Below the pieces are notes generated by a model that saw only the letters and a program-made list of their open reading frames with translations, had not been told where the DNA came from and made no database searches. Below are positions 7,709-16,867 of a DNA stretch of 64,000 nt, in pieces. Source of the stretch: JBMONI01 sp049324575 (GTDB taxonomy: Bacteria; Omnitrophota; Omnitrophia; Omnitrophales; Aquincolibacteriaceae). The translations under genes and the position numbers were made by a program. Each line of letters opens with the position of its first letter. Within the stretch, counting starts at the first letter, position 1. The stretch covers positions 124,001 to 188,000 of the forward strand of contig JBMONI010000016.1 in the NCBI GenBank assembly GCA_049324575.1. The letters run 5' to 3'.

Positions 7709-9616
7709 TCAGGAAGTGCCTTCCGCGCCGCCGCTGCCTGAGGCCGGACGGACGGAGGAGGCGTCATAAGAATCTGAATGCAAGGCCGCTCGAAGTTCCG
7801 CAGGCGGGACGAGCGCCTTAGGCGCGCGGCCCTCTTTCTGTGCCATGGCCGGCTGGGGATCCTCCCGGTCCTCCGGACGGACTTGAAGCGGTTCTTCGGA
7901 GAAAGGTGCGCCGCCCGGCATTTCCCGGACAATCAAAAGCGAAGGAAAATCCTCCCATCCCCAGAACAGGAAATTTCGCTGGAAAAGCATGAGCAGAACA
8001 TTCTCGAATGGCCCCAGGCCCTCGATCGAGCGCAACATCAATTCGAGCTGCGAAAGATCGTAGAGCATCGGAAGGTCGAAATAAAGTCGCCATTCCTCAA
8101 GAGCTTCAGCCGCTTTGGGATCCTGGACCTTAGAATTTTTTAGAACATTCGCAACCGCCGGGGCCGTCCCGGATAAGTCGGGAAGGTCTTGGGCGCTGTT
8201 CATGGCATTGCGTTTATTTCTGGCCTCGGCCCATGCCTTGAACATCAGCTCCCAGAACGGGAGAAAATTCATCATTTCATCATCCCAGTCGGAATGGACG
8301 GCCGGTTCGTGCCTGGACGGCATGAAAACGACAAACTGCACCGAAATAACTCTTAGCAGCACAGGCAGAATTTTGTCCAGCGCCGAAACGGCGGCCTTGA
8401 TCTTTCCCTCGTCGGCCGGGATATTCGCCGAAAAATATCCCAGGATCGGTTTCGCATCGGTCAGCGAGTCCATCGGAATGACGGCGATCGCAGCTCTCCA
8501 CGGAAAATCTTTCGAAAGCTGTTCGACGGCTTGAGGATCCAGCCTTTCTTGTTCGTGTTCATCGGCGCCTGTCCCTTCGTCGACATAATAACGATGCCGG
8601 ACATTGGCAGGATCATTTTCAAGCGGCGTCCAATAACTCCAGGCGCTGGACCCATCACCCTCAGGTGTCTGGTAAAGAAACAGCGAAAGCTCACAATGGC
8701 CTGAATACATCTGAGCTTCATCCGCAAAGAAAGCCAGCTCGATCCATGGAAATCCGATCGATTCTCTGGCAAAGGTCTCGATGATCTTTTCAAAAGTGAC
8801 GGCAAAATATCCGCCTTGGGGAACTTCCATGGGATGCTCACTCTCAAACGTAATCCCCAGCGGCACATAAGCGCGGATGGCCCCGAACTCGCCGTCGTCC
8901 AAGAAGAAATCCTTTCTCAGACCGCTCATCGAAAGGATTTTTCCGTCAACGACCCTAAAAACCACCCAGGTTTTCTCCCGCCCTTGATCTTCTTCAATCT
9001 CGATCTTGACCGATTGATATGCCGCGCCATAGCCAACGACGTCGATGCTTTTTTTTATGGCCGCGTTTTCTTGCCACATTTGAATGCGCAAAAGTTTCCC
9101 ATGGTCGAACACAATTCTCAGGGTCTGTGAAAATCCTTCCAGGATCCCCAAGTCAAAAGTGGCTGCTTTGTAACCGGAGGCCCCGGGGGGTTGCCGGCTG
9201 AGGCATTCGCCTTCTCGGGAGGAAACACAAAAGTGAGAGTTATAGGTTTGTCCCCGGTAGTCGATCTCAACGTCCCCATCCGCGTATTCTGAGATTTTGA
9301 TCACCTCGTCGCCTTCGTCGCCCACGGCTTGGTCGATTCGCGCCGTATATTCCGCCACCGGAGTTTCCGGCGCAGAAAGCCCATCGGCAGGAACCCCCTG
9401 CGGAGGCTGCGCCGGATTTCCCTCGAGATCTTGTCCAGGGATCGCCCCATTTTCATTCACTGAAATTTCACGAGCTTCGCCCCCCTCGTTTTCCCCTGTC
9501 AGATCCAAAGGGAGGTCGGAGGCATAAAGGCAGCATGAACCCACACTCAAACTTATCCAAAATAGAATGAGCGTTCCAAGGGCACTTTTTTGCGTTTCAG
9601 ATGCCATTTTCACCAT
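7709..9616 (-). CDS. Exported or lipoprotein of unknown function (635 aa)
   Basis: The N-terminus has a signal segment (GTLILFWISLSVGSCCLYA). VGSC could serve as a lipobox, though SPase I cleavage after LYA is equally possible. An acidic, proline-rich linker (about 40-100) follows, then a globular part without recognisable family motifs, and a proline/serine-rich acidic C-terminus from about residue 580. A run of nine G (9682-9690) lies 66 bases before the start, and AT-rich DNA immediately upstream contains TAAAAT 8 bases from the ATG. No neighbour suggests a role. No function proposed. Confidence 0.7.
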   Translation of the reverse strand: MVKMASETQKSALGTLILFWISLSVGSCCLYASDLPLDLTGENEGGEAREISVNENGAIPGQDLEGNPAQPPQGVPADGLSAPETPVAEYTARIDQAVGDEGDEVIKISEYADGDVEIDYRGQTYNSHFCVSSREGECLSRQPPGASGYKAATFDLGILEGFSQTLRIVFDHGKLLRIQMWQENAAIKKSIDVVGYGAAYQSVKIEIEEDQGREKTWVVFRVVDGKILSMSGLRKDFFLDDGEFGAIRAYVPLGITFESEHPMEVPQGGYFAVTFEKIIETFARESIGFPWIELAFFADEAQMYSGHCELSLFLYQTPEGDGSSAWSYWTPLENDPANVRHRYYVDEGTGADEHEQERLDPQAVEQLSKDFPWRAAIAVIPMDSLTDAKPILGYFSANIPADEGKIKAAVSALDKILPVLLRVISVQFVVFMPSRHEPAVHSDWDDEMMNFLPFWELMFKAWAEARNKRNAMNSAQDLPDLSGTAPAVANVLKNSKVQDPKAAEALEEWRLYFDLPMLYDLSQLELMLRSIEGLGPFENVLLMLFQRNFLFWGWEDFPSLLIVREMPGGAPFSEEPLQVRPEDREDPQPAMAQKEGRAPKALVPPAELRAALHSDSYDASSVRPASGSGGAEGTS

Positions 9617-9818
9617 TTTAAAACATTTTATTTAGTTGCTTAAATAAATTTACACGGAAATTGGATAATTTTCAATGAACTGGGGGGGGGAAAAGCCTCT
9701 TGCATCCTTTTTTAGAAATCCTTAACTATTTTCAGTGAAAGGGGTTGCGGCTTATTCAACCATGGAAATGGGATCGGAAAATAAACTCCATTTTAACTTC
9801 CGGTGTGCTTGATAGGTT
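9617..9818. other. Intergenic region with G9 homopolymer
   Basis: 202 bases between the exported protein and hydE, both on the minus strand. It is AT-rich next to the exported-protein gene and contains nine consecutive G at 9682-9690. No ORF with a ribosome site, RNA gene or terminator was recognised. Confidence 0.6.
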
Positions 9819-10874
9819 TTAAGAGGACTTTTTCCGGCAACCGGGCCCACGGCCGAGCGTACGCCCGATGGATTCGATGCGGGCCTTGAGGCAGTCCCGG
9901 CATTCCCGGGCAGTATCGAAGATGCAGGCCTTGTCGGGATAGATCTCGTACTTGACGCGGTATTTGGGTGGCGTGACGTTCGGCATCACGATATTGGCGC
10001 CGCGCATGAGGCCGAGTTCCCGCCCGCTCGCGCGGTTCAGCGTCGCAAGCGCAGTCGTGCTGGGGATATTCGCTTCGGGACATGCCAAGCGCGCCAACGC
10101 GACGGTCTTATACGTCATCAGTTCGGTGTTCGGAGTTTGATCTTCCGGCTGAAGATCGCTCGCAAGTCCGCCGGCCCCCAGCGGGGTATTGGGATGAGGA
10201 AGGAACGGGCCGACCCCGATCATGTCGAGGTCGAGCCCCCGGAAGCGCAGGATATCGGCGGCCAGGGAAGCGAAACTCTGGCCCGGGATCCCGATCATGA
10301 CCCCGCTGCCGGTTTCATAACCCAGTTCCCGGAGCGTTCGCAGGACCTCGAAACGGTCCGGCCATCCCCCCGGAAGCGAAGGATGGATTTTCTCATAAAG
10401 CGCCGCATCCGAGGTTTCGAAGCGGAGCAGATAGCGGTCGGCGCCCGCTTCGCGCCAAAGTTCCAGATCTTCGCGCGGCCTCTCGCCCAAGGACAGGGTC
10501 ACCGCAAGCGGAGTCTCCTTTTTGATCTGGCGTACGATCGCGGCAATATCTTCCGGACGGAGCCCGTAATCTTCGCCGGCCTGAAGAACGACCGTGCCGA
10601 AATCATAGGAAGCCGCTTCGCGCGCGCTCCCGAGGATCTCCTCGGCGCTCATCCGGTAACGGTCGACTTTTTCGTTGGGGGCGCGAAGTCCGCAGTAGCC
10701 GCAGGCGCGAACGCAATAATTGGAGATCTCGATCAGCCCGCGAAGATGGACCTCGTCTCCGACATGCTTTCGGCGGGTCTCATCGGCCGCCCGCCAAAGT
10801 TCTTCGAGCCGCTTTTTGTCGCCTTCGCGAAGCCAGCGCTCGATCTCCTGGCCCGAGAGACGGCGATCAGGCAC
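9819..10874 (-). CDS. hydE: [FeFe]-hydrogenase maturase HydE (radical SAM)
   Basis: 351 aa, normal HydE length. The radical-SAM motif NYCVRACGYCGLR (C-x3-C-x2-C, about residues 55-62) binds the [4Fe-4S] cluster that cleaves SAM. GVMIGIPGQ and VGPFLPHPNTPL are typical of HydE/BioB-like barrels. HydE takes part in building the diiron subcluster of the H-cluster together with HydG and HydF. A longer ORF starts at 11006, but that would overlap hydF by 140 bases. GTG at 10874 overlaps the hydF stop (GTGCCTGA), has GGAG upstream and gives the usual family N-terminus. The order hydF-hydE and the overlap indicate translational coupling. Confidence 0.93.
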   Translation of the reverse strand: MPDRRLSGQEIERWLREGDKKRLEELWRAADETRRKHVGDEVHLRGLIEISNYCVRACGYCGLRAPNEKVDRYRMSAEEILGSAREAASYDFGTVVLQAGEDYGLRPEDIAAIVRQIKKETPLAVTLSLGERPREDLELWREAGADRYLLRFETSDAALYEKIHPSLPGGWPDRFEVLRTLRELGYETGSGVMIGIPGQSFASLAADILRFRGLDLDMIGVGPFLPHPNTPLGAGGLASDLQPEDQTPNTELMTYKTVALARLACPEANIPSTTALATLNRASGRELGLMRGANIVMPNVTPPKYRVKYEIYPDKACIFDTARECRDCLKARIESIGRTLGRGPGCRKKSS

Positions 10875-12114
10875 GGGAGGGTTTCTCCGTTTGGAAGCGT
10901 TTATACACTTCGAGAGCGGCGGGAAACGGCTCGAGAGCGCGTTCAAAAATGCCCAAGCTGTAAGCGATCGCAAGACCATAATTGGTGACCGGAACACCCG
11001 CTTCACGGCATTGCATCAACCGGTTAAGCATCTCACGGCGGTTCAACATGCATGCCCCGCAATGGATCACAAGCTTATAGCCTGCCAGATCGGCGGGAAA
11101 ATCATGGCCTTGCACCGTATGGAAATCGAGCCGCCCTCCCGCATACTGCGAGATCCATCGCGGAATCTTCACCCGGCCGATATCGTCCCCAATAGGATGA
11201 TGCGTACACGCTTCGGCGACAAGCACTTTATCCCCCGGCCTGAGGTTCTCGATCGCAAGGGTTCCCGCGGTCTGGACCGCAAGATCGCCACGAAAGCGGG
11301 AAAAGAGAATGGAAAAACTTGTCAACGGAATCTCACGGGGCGTATCTCCCGCCACTTTCAAAAAAGCCTGGGAATCGGTCACGACAAGCTTTGGCGGTTT
11401 TTTCAGATTTTCAAGCGCATGCCGAAGCTCCCGCTCCTTAACCACCATGCAATAAGAATCCCGGTCGAGAAGATCGCGGATCGCCTGCACCTGGGGAAGG
11501 ATCAGCCGTCCTTTCGGCGCTTCCTTATCAATAGGGACCACAAGCACGGCCATTTCACCCGGCCCCACCAAATCACTCACAATCGCTGGCGCATCGATAA
11601 AGTCCGCTGGCGCAAGATCCAGAAGTGCCGAACGAAGGTCCAGGATCCCCTGGCCTGTTTGAGCAGACGTCAGCACCGTACGCACCCGGCGATCGCCCAG
11701 TCCGGCCAAAAGCTCGGCCGGAGGGGGCTGGATATCGATCTTGTTGAACACCACGACCGCAGGAGTTTTTCTCGTGCCCAAAGCCTTGAGCAGTCCCGCC
11801 TCGAAATCCCCCCACATACCGTCGGAAACGAGGATCGCCAAATCTGTTCGCTCGATCACCTGCCGCGTTCTCTCGACCCGTTTCGCGCCGAGCGCTCCGT
11901 CATCATCAATCCCAGCCGTGTCGATGAAAAGCACGGGGCCGAGCGGAAGAAGTTCCATCGGCTTTTCGACCGGGTCGGTCGTCGTCCCCGCCGTCTCGGA
12001 AACGATGGAGGCTTGCTGACGCGTCACCGCATTCAAAAGACTCGACTTGCCGACATTCCGGCGGCCGAAGATCCCGATATGAAGGCGAAGACTTTTAGGA
12101 GTATTTTGCATCAT
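10867..12114 (-). CDS. hydF: [FeFe]-hydrogenase maturation GTPase HydF
   Basis: 415 aa. The N-terminal GTPase domain has GRRNVGKSS (P-loop), DTAG (G3) and FNKID (G4). A dimerisation region follows, then a C-terminal cluster-binding domain with ACTHHPIGDDIGRVKIP and HCGACMLNRREM. The cysteines of CTH and CGAC fit the HydF C-x-H ... C-x2-C cluster ligands. HydF is the scaffold that receives the diiron precursor from HydE/HydG and hands it to apo-HydA. It lies directly upstream of hydE and downstream of aspartase on the same strand, separated from aspA by an AT-rich repeat element. Confidence 0.95.
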   Translation of the reverse strand: MMQNTPKSLRLHIGIFGRRNVGKSSLLNAVTRQQASIVSETAGTTTDPVEKPMELLPLGPVLFIDTAGIDDDGALGAKRVERTRQVIERTDLAILVSDGMWGDFEAGLLKALGTRKTPAVVVFNKIDIQPPPAELLAGLGDRRVRTVLTSAQTGQGILDLRSALLDLAPADFIDAPAIVSDLVGPGEMAVLVVPIDKEAPKGRLILPQVQAIRDLLDRDSYCMVVKERELRHALENLKKPPKLVVTDSQAFLKVAGDTPREIPLTSFSILFSRFRGDLAVQTAGTLAIENLRPGDKVLVAEACTHHPIGDDIGRVKIPRWISQYAGGRLDFHTVQGHDFPADLAGYKLVIHCGACMLNRREMLNRLMQCREAGVPVTNYGLAIAYSLGIFERALEPFPAALEVYKRFQTEKPSRA

Positions 12115-12117
12115 AGG

Positions 12118-12277
12118 AAATTAATAATTTAAAATTAAGAATCGAGAATTCAAAACTAAGTGGGACCGAAAGCGCCCTCTTGTTCGGCCATTCTCAGATC
12201 GAGGCCCGAATATCTTCTTCAGACCTTCCCTTTCGCTCTTTAATTATTAATTATGAATTGTTAATTTTTAATTTTCC
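12118..12277. repeat. AT-armed inverted-repeat element between hydF and aspA
   Basis: The left arm at 12118-12160 (AATAATTTAAAATTAAGAAT and neighbours) and the right arm at 12236-12277 (ATTGTTAATTTTTAATTTTC and neighbours) are imperfect inverted copies around a GC-rich core. The right arm overlaps the last codons of aspA, so the enzyme ends in RKIKN encoded by the repeat. The composition matches the elements at 3160-3256 and 13682-13798. Confidence 0.55.
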
Positions 12278-13676
12278 TCTCCGAACCCAGCCGGCAAACC
12301 GCCTCGGGACGGATCCATGCGTCGAATTCTTTTTCGTTCATCAATTTTTCTTCAAGGACGATCTGCCGGACAGACTGGCCTTCCCGCTTCGCCCGACCCG
12401 CGACCGCCGCCGTTTTTTCATAACCCAGCGCCGGCAAAAGCGCCGTGGCCACGGCCGTCGAGTTTTCGACCTGCCGCCGGCAACGGGCTTCGTCAAATTC
12501 GAGCCCGTCGACGCAAAAAACCTTCAAAATATGGGCGGAGGTCGCAAGAAGCTCGAGGCTTTCAAGAAGGCAGAAAGCGGTCAGAGGAAGAAAAGGGTTC
12601 AGTTCGAGATGCCCAGAGGCGCAAGCCATCGCCAGGGTCTGGTCGAGCCCCATCACGAGCATCGCGCTTTGCATCACCGCCTCGGGGATCACGGGGTTCG
12701 TTTTTTCGGGCATGATGGAAGACCCCGCCTGGCGAATGGGCAAACGGACCTCGGCAATCCCGGCTTCAGGGCCGGAAGAAAGAAAGCGCAGATCACCCGC
12801 GATCTTGTGTTGGGAAACCGCACAAGCCTTGAGGATCCCCGACACTTCGGCCAAAGCGTCCGTATTCTGTGTCGCTTCGACCAGATCTTCGGCACGCGCG
12901 AATCCGATCCCGGTGATCTCTTTGAGTTTTTCCGTCACCCGGAAAATATAGTCCCGCGGCGCCCCGAGGCCGGTCCCGATCGCGGTCCCTCCAAGATTCA
13001 CGACCCGGAGCCTTTCTTCGCATTTATAGACGCGCCAGCGGTCGCGGCCGACGGCTTCCGCGTAAGCGGCCATTTCGCGGCCCGCGGTCGTCAGGACCGC
13101 ATCCTGCATTTCGGTGCGCCCGATCTTCACGATGTGGGCGAATTTTTTTTCCGCGGCCTGGAATGACTCCTGGAGCGCCAGGAGTCCGGCTTCGAGTTTC
13201 CGCCCGAGCCGGATCGCGGCCAGCCGGAGCGCGGTCGGATAGGTGTCGTTGGTGGACTGATGACGGTTGATATCCCCCAAAGGCGAAACCGCCGCATCGT
13301 CCCCCGGTTTTTTCCCCAACAGTTCGAGCGCCCGGTTCGCGAGGACCTCGTTCACGTTCATGTTGAGGCTGGTGCCGGCGCCTCCCTGAAGCGGGCTGAC
13401 CCGGACCGCCTCGTCCAGTTTCCCTTCGGCCATTTCGCGGCAGGCCGCCTCGATGGCCGCCCCCTTTCCCAGAAGCTCGCGGTCCCAGATCCCAAGCTCA
13501 CGGTTCGTCGCCGCCGCCGCGAGCTTTACCGCGCCGAAAGCCCGGACGAGTTCGGAATGCAGGCGAAAAGAGGTGAAAGGAAAATTCTCAAGGGCACGGA
13601 CCGTGTGGATGCCGAAAAGCCGATCGGCCGCGATCTCCTTTTCTCCCAACATGTCTTTTTCTATTCTTCGTTCCAT
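12261..13676 (-). CDS. aspA: Aspartate ammonia-lyase (aspartase/fumarase family)
   Basis: 471 aa, normal length. The family signature GSSIMPEKTNPVIPE lies about residue 320. The NPV.PE continuation fits aspartase better than class II fumarase, which usually has NPTQ. GGAGTSLNMNVNEV and STNDTYPTALR are further substrate-site motifs (HQSTNDTYPTAL). It converts aspartate to fumarate and ammonium. It sits between hydF and the TM1266-like gene in the hydrogenase maturation cluster, where it may supply ammonium. A fumarase role cannot be excluded from sequence alone. Confidence 0.88.
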   Translation of the reverse strand: MERRIEKDMLGEKEIAADRLFGIHTVRALENFPFTSFRLHSELVRAFGAVKLAAAATNRELGIWDRELLGKGAAIEAACREMAEGKLDEAVRVSPLQGGAGTSLNMNVNEVLANRALELLGKKPGDDAAVSPLGDINRHQSTNDTYPTALRLAAIRLGRKLEAGLLALQESFQAAEKKFAHIVKIGRTEMQDAVLTTAGREMAAYAEAVGRDRWRVYKCEERLRVVNLGGTAIGTGLGAPRDYIFRVTEKLKEITGIGFARAEDLVEATQNTDALAEVSGILKACAVSQHKIAGDLRFLSSGPEAGIAEVRLPIRQAGSSIMPEKTNPVIPEAVMQSAMLVMGLDQTLAMACASGHLELNPFLPLTAFCLLESLELLATSAHILKVFCVDGLEFDEARCRRQVENSTAVATALLPALGYEKTAAVAGRAKREGQSVRQIVLEEKLMNEKEFDAWIRPEAVCRLGSERKIKN

Positions 13677-13681
13677 AGGTG

Positions 13682-13798
13682 GTTAAATTGAAAATCAAGA
13701 ACTGAGGATCTGCATTTCTCGTTGAGCTGTAACGCTTTTATCTCTCAGTTTTAAACGTGCTCCATTCTTAATTTTTAGTTCTTCGTTGTAAATTATCA
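13682..13798. repeat. AT-rich intergenic element with inverted arms
   Basis: 117 bases between aspA and the ACT-protein gene. The outer arms, AAATTGAAAATCAAGAACTG and TTCTTAATTTTTAGTTCTTC, are imperfect inverted copies of the AATTAAGAATT type also seen at 12118-12277. No ORF is present. Confidence 0.45.
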
Positions 13799-14056
13799 TC
13801 AATGCCCGAACACGACCTTTTTGGCTTCGACCCCCTTGACCGACCGCAATCGGCGGACCAGTTTGTCGGCGTCTTTTTCGCGGCCGAAGATCTCGAGCAC
13901 GATCACACCGGAAGGTCGGCAGACCTTCTCGGAAACTTCGTGAAGCCCGATCCGGGTCTTGATATTGCAGCCGAATTCCGTAAAGATCTTCTGCACTTCG
14001 CCTGCCTTGCGGATACGGTCGGTCACATGGACCAGGACAATGATATGCGGGTTCAT
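13799..14056 (-). CDS. TM1266-like ACT-fold protein (iron-only hydrogenase system regulator)
   Basis: 85 aa with an ACT/NikR-C-like fold pattern: HIIVLVHVTDRIRKAGEVQKI, then GVIVLEIFGREKDADKLVRRL, ending KGVEAKKVVFGH. The family is commonly found beside hydE/F/G and is annotated as a putative hydrogenase-system regulator; its ligand is unknown. AAGGAGG is six bases before the ATG at 14056, so I prefer this over the ATG at 14080. It starts 18 bases after the hydG stop codon. Confidence 0.85.
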   Translation of the reverse strand: MNPHIIVLVHVTDRIRKAGEVQKIFTEFGCNIKTRIGLHEVSEKVCRPSGVIVLEIFGREKDADKLVRRLRSVKGVEAKKVVFGH

Positions 14057-14073
14057 AAACGCCTCCTTCTTCA

Positions 14074-15447
14074 TTAGCAATAAACGTCGCGTTTCCCTTC
14101 CCGGATCTTCTGGAGCATGGCCTCCGCCCGCCTCCGTCCGACCTCGGGCATCCCGGCGAGCACCTTCTGGATCGCCGCTTCCCCTTGTTCCCGGGTCTCG
14201 CCGTCCCCGAAATCGAGCAAGTATTCCAAAAAGGTCGAAAGCGCGTTCGGATCACAATGCGCCTTGATCTTCCCGGGTTTCGCAAGGTCCATGAAATCCG
14301 CTCCCGTACGGCCGAGCCGGTAGCATGCCGTGCAAAAAGAGGGAACATAACCCAGCTGTGCGATGTCCCGGAGGACCTGCGCCAAGGGACGATGATCCCC
14401 GAGCGAGAACTGCTCGGTGCTCGCTCTTTTGGACGTGTAGCCGCCCGGATCGGTCCGGCTTCCCGCCGAGATCTGTGAAACGCCAAGCGCGAAGGTTTCC
14501 CGGCGGATATGGGGCGTTTCCCGCGTTGACATGATGATCCCCGTGTAAGGGACCGCCAATCGAAGGATCGCCACAATCTTCCGGAAATCAAAATCGGAGA
14601 CCGGCTGCGGAGGATGCGCGGCCACGTCCGAACCGGTCGCAGGCTCCAGTCGCGGAACGCTAATCGTATGAGGGCCGACCCCGAACTTTTTTTCGAGATA
14701 GCGGATATGCTGCATCAGCGCCAGGACCTCGAAGCGCCAGTCATAAAGCCCGAAAAGAACGCCGATCCCGACATCGTCGATCCCGCCTTCCATCGCCCGG
14801 TCCATGGCGGTAATGCGCCACGGATAGTCCCGCTTCTTCCCTTTCAAATGGACCTTTTCATAGGTCTCGCGGTGATACGTCTCCTGAAAAAGCTGGTACG
14901 TGCCGATCTTGGCCTTTTTCAGTTTCTTGAATTCGGGGACCGTCAGGGGCGCAATGTTCACGTTGATGCGACGAATCTCGCTTGTCCCCACCTTTTGACG
15001 GTAGATCGTATCGATCGCCTTCAACACATAATCGAATCCTTCACGCGGATACGCTTCGCCCGCGACCAAGAGCACCCGCTTGTGCCCCTGTTTGAGAAGC
15101 TCCCGGACCTCCCCGGCGATCTCTTCCTGCGTTAGAGCCCGCCGGGCAACCTTGGTGTTTTTTGCCCGGAACGCGCAATAGAGGCATTCGTTCGCACAAA
15201 GGTTCGAAATATAGAGCGGAGCAAAGATCACAAGCCGCCGGCCGTAGATCGTGTCCTTAACCAAGCTGGCGGTCTCGAAAAGTTCAAGAATGAGGTCCGG
15301 ATCGCTCACCGGGATCAGAGCGGCAATATCCTCGGCTTCAAGCCCTTTCAGGGCGCGCGCTTTCGCGAGAACCTCGCGCACACGCGAAGCGTCCTCCCGG
15401 ACCGGGGAAGCGAGCAGGTCCCATATTTTTTTCTCATGAATGATCAT
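14074..15447 (-). CDS. hydG: [FeFe]-hydrogenase maturase HydG (tyrosine lyase)
   Basis: 457 aa. The radical-SAM motif CANECLYCAFR (C-x3-C-x2-C, about residues 82-89) is followed by the ThiH/HydG barrel (GIGVLFGLYDW). The C-terminal CTACYRLG plus a later cysteine (KAHCDP) match the HydG auxiliary cluster C-x2-C-x22-C. HydG splits tyrosine to make the CO and CN ligands of the H-cluster. The ORF extends to 15525, but AGAGGA lies close before the ATG at 15447, and MIIHEKKIWDLL is a plausible N-terminus. The first 27 codons of the longer ORF would overlap the upstream kinase gene. Confidence 0.95.
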   Translation of the reverse strand: MIIHEKKIWDLLASPVREDASRVREVLAKARALKGLEAEDIAALIPVSDPDLILELFETASLVKDTIYGRRLVIFAPLYISNLCANECLYCAFRAKNTKVARRALTQEEIAGEVRELLKQGHKRVLLVAGEAYPREGFDYVLKAIDTIYRQKVGTSEIRRINVNIAPLTVPEFKKLKKAKIGTYQLFQETYHRETYEKVHLKGKKRDYPWRITAMDRAMEGGIDDVGIGVLFGLYDWRFEVLALMQHIRYLEKKFGVGPHTISVPRLEPATGSDVAAHPPQPVSDFDFRKIVAILRLAVPYTGIIMSTRETPHIRRETFALGVSQISAGSRTDPGGYTSKRASTEQFSLGDHRPLAQVLRDIAQLGYVPSFCTACYRLGRTGADFMDLAKPGKIKAHCDPNALSTFLEYLLDFGDGETREQGEAAIQKVLAGMPEVGRRRAEAMLQKIREGKRDVYC

Positions 15448-15464
15448 CGAAAGTCCTCTCTGTA

Positions 15465-16769
15465 TTATCCGCGGAAACTCACCGGGCGCGGGATCTTCGG
15501 AAGTCTCAGCGAAAATTCTGCCCAAGCCCCCGGCTGCGACGAAGCCGTCAATTCCCCCTCATGAAGCCTTGTAATATGCCATGCGATGTAAAGACCGATG
15601 CCTGAGCCGGGCGCCTTCGAAAGTTCCGGTGTCAGGATCCTCGAGAATTTTCGAAACAGCCGCGACTTCTCGGATTCAGGGAATCCGGGCCCTTCGTTCC
15701 AAACGGAAATGATCACAAAATCACCCTCCTCACGCACGCTCACGCGGACCCTGCCGTCAGCATGCCCGTATTTAACCGCATTCCCGATCAAATTCACAAG
15801 CACGATCTGGACCATACCGAGATCGCAGGAGACCGCAAGCGGCACGCCCGGGAATTCCCGCTCCAAGACCATGTTTTTGACCTCGCTCTGGGGAAAAACG
15901 ATCTGGATCGAGGGTTCGACCGCTTCTTTCACGAAATCTTTGATGGGAACGAAATTCGGCATTAAATGGCCTTCTTCGACCTGCGCGAGATCCAGGTATT
16001 GCCGCACAAGATTGAGCAGATATTCCCCTTTGGTCACGATATTCTGCATCCGCTCTTTCTGGGCCGGATTGGCCTCGCCCGAATACCCCTCGAGCACCAG
16101 CGATGCATTGGCCATCATGGCCATCACCGGATTTTTGACCTCATGGCTCACAAAACCGAGCATCTCCAGATAGGCGCGGTTCATCTCCCGGAGTTTTTCG
16201 ATGAGAGAAACCTTCTCGATGGCTTGGCCCAGGCGTTCTACGATCGCTTGATGCAATTGCAGTTCACGAAGCGAATATGCGTTCGGTTTGCGCGCGCTTC
16301 GGAAGAACAAGGCCACGGGACGCCCTTCGACCACCAGGGGGCAGGTCAGACTCGAACGGACGCCCTCATGGACGATAAGCCTTGTCGACGGACTGTGCGG
16401 ATGCTCTTCGAGATATTGTTTCAGATCGCGGATCAGGCGCGGCGTCCGGCGGCGCAGGACCTCGGCCAGAGAATTGGAATGCATGTCTTCCGCATAGCCC
16501 TTTTTCAGATAAAGCGGCTGATAATCCGCCGCGACATAATAAGCGACCGCACGCCGCCCTTCTTCTTCGACCAGCGCCAGTCCGATCCGGTCGCAGGGAA
16601 AAAGCACGCGCGTTTCGGAAAAAATAAAGTCAATGATCTTCTCGACGGATTCAAAAGCCGCGACCCGCCGGTTGATCTCCTCGAGCACGGCTTTTTCCGC
16701 CGCGCTGAACGAGGAAGCGAAAACGGGTGTCTCGGGCAACTGGATATAGCTCACATTTTCATCGGTCAT
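15465..16769 (-). CDS. GAF-domain sensor histidine kinase
   Basis: 434 aa, soluble. An N-terminal GAF domain (about 20-190) shows CDRIGLALVEEEGRRAV and the typical SSLTCPLVVEGRPVALFF. The HisKA motif FVSHEVKNPVMAMMA (about residue 210) carries the phospho-accepting histidine. The ATPase domain has NLIGNAVKYG (N box), WNEGPGFP (G1) and GSGIGLYIAWHITRLHEG (G2). GGAG precedes the ATG. It lies directly upstream of hydG on the same strand, so it may sense redox or a small ligand linked to H2 metabolism. No partner regulator is adjacent. Confidence 0.87.
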   Translation of the reverse strand: MTDENVSYIQLPETPVFASSFSAAEKAVLEEINRRVAAFESVEKIIDFIFSETRVLFPCDRIGLALVEEEGRRAVAYYVAADYQPLYLKKGYAEDMHSNSLAEVLRRRTPRLIRDLKQYLEEHPHSPSTRLIVHEGVRSSLTCPLVVEGRPVALFFRSARKPNAYSLRELQLHQAIVERLGQAIEKVSLIEKLREMNRAYLEMLGFVSHEVKNPVMAMMANASLVLEGYSGEANPAQKERMQNIVTKGEYLLNLVRQYLDLAQVEEGHLMPNFVPIKDFVKEAVEPSIQIVFPQSEVKNMVLEREFPGVPLAVSCDLGMVQIVLVNLIGNAVKYGHADGRVRVSVREEGDFVIISVWNEGPGFPESEKSRLFRKFSRILTPELSKAPGSGIGLYIAWHITRLHEGELTASSQPGAWAEFSLRLPKIPRPVSFRG

Positions 16770-16867
16770 CAGGGATCTCCGCTTGCGGATGAACGCTTGT
16801 ATTTTCTCACAAAACAGCCCCGTTGGCGAATCTCAATCCGGCCGGGGTTTTCAGGCCTTGCGAGGTT

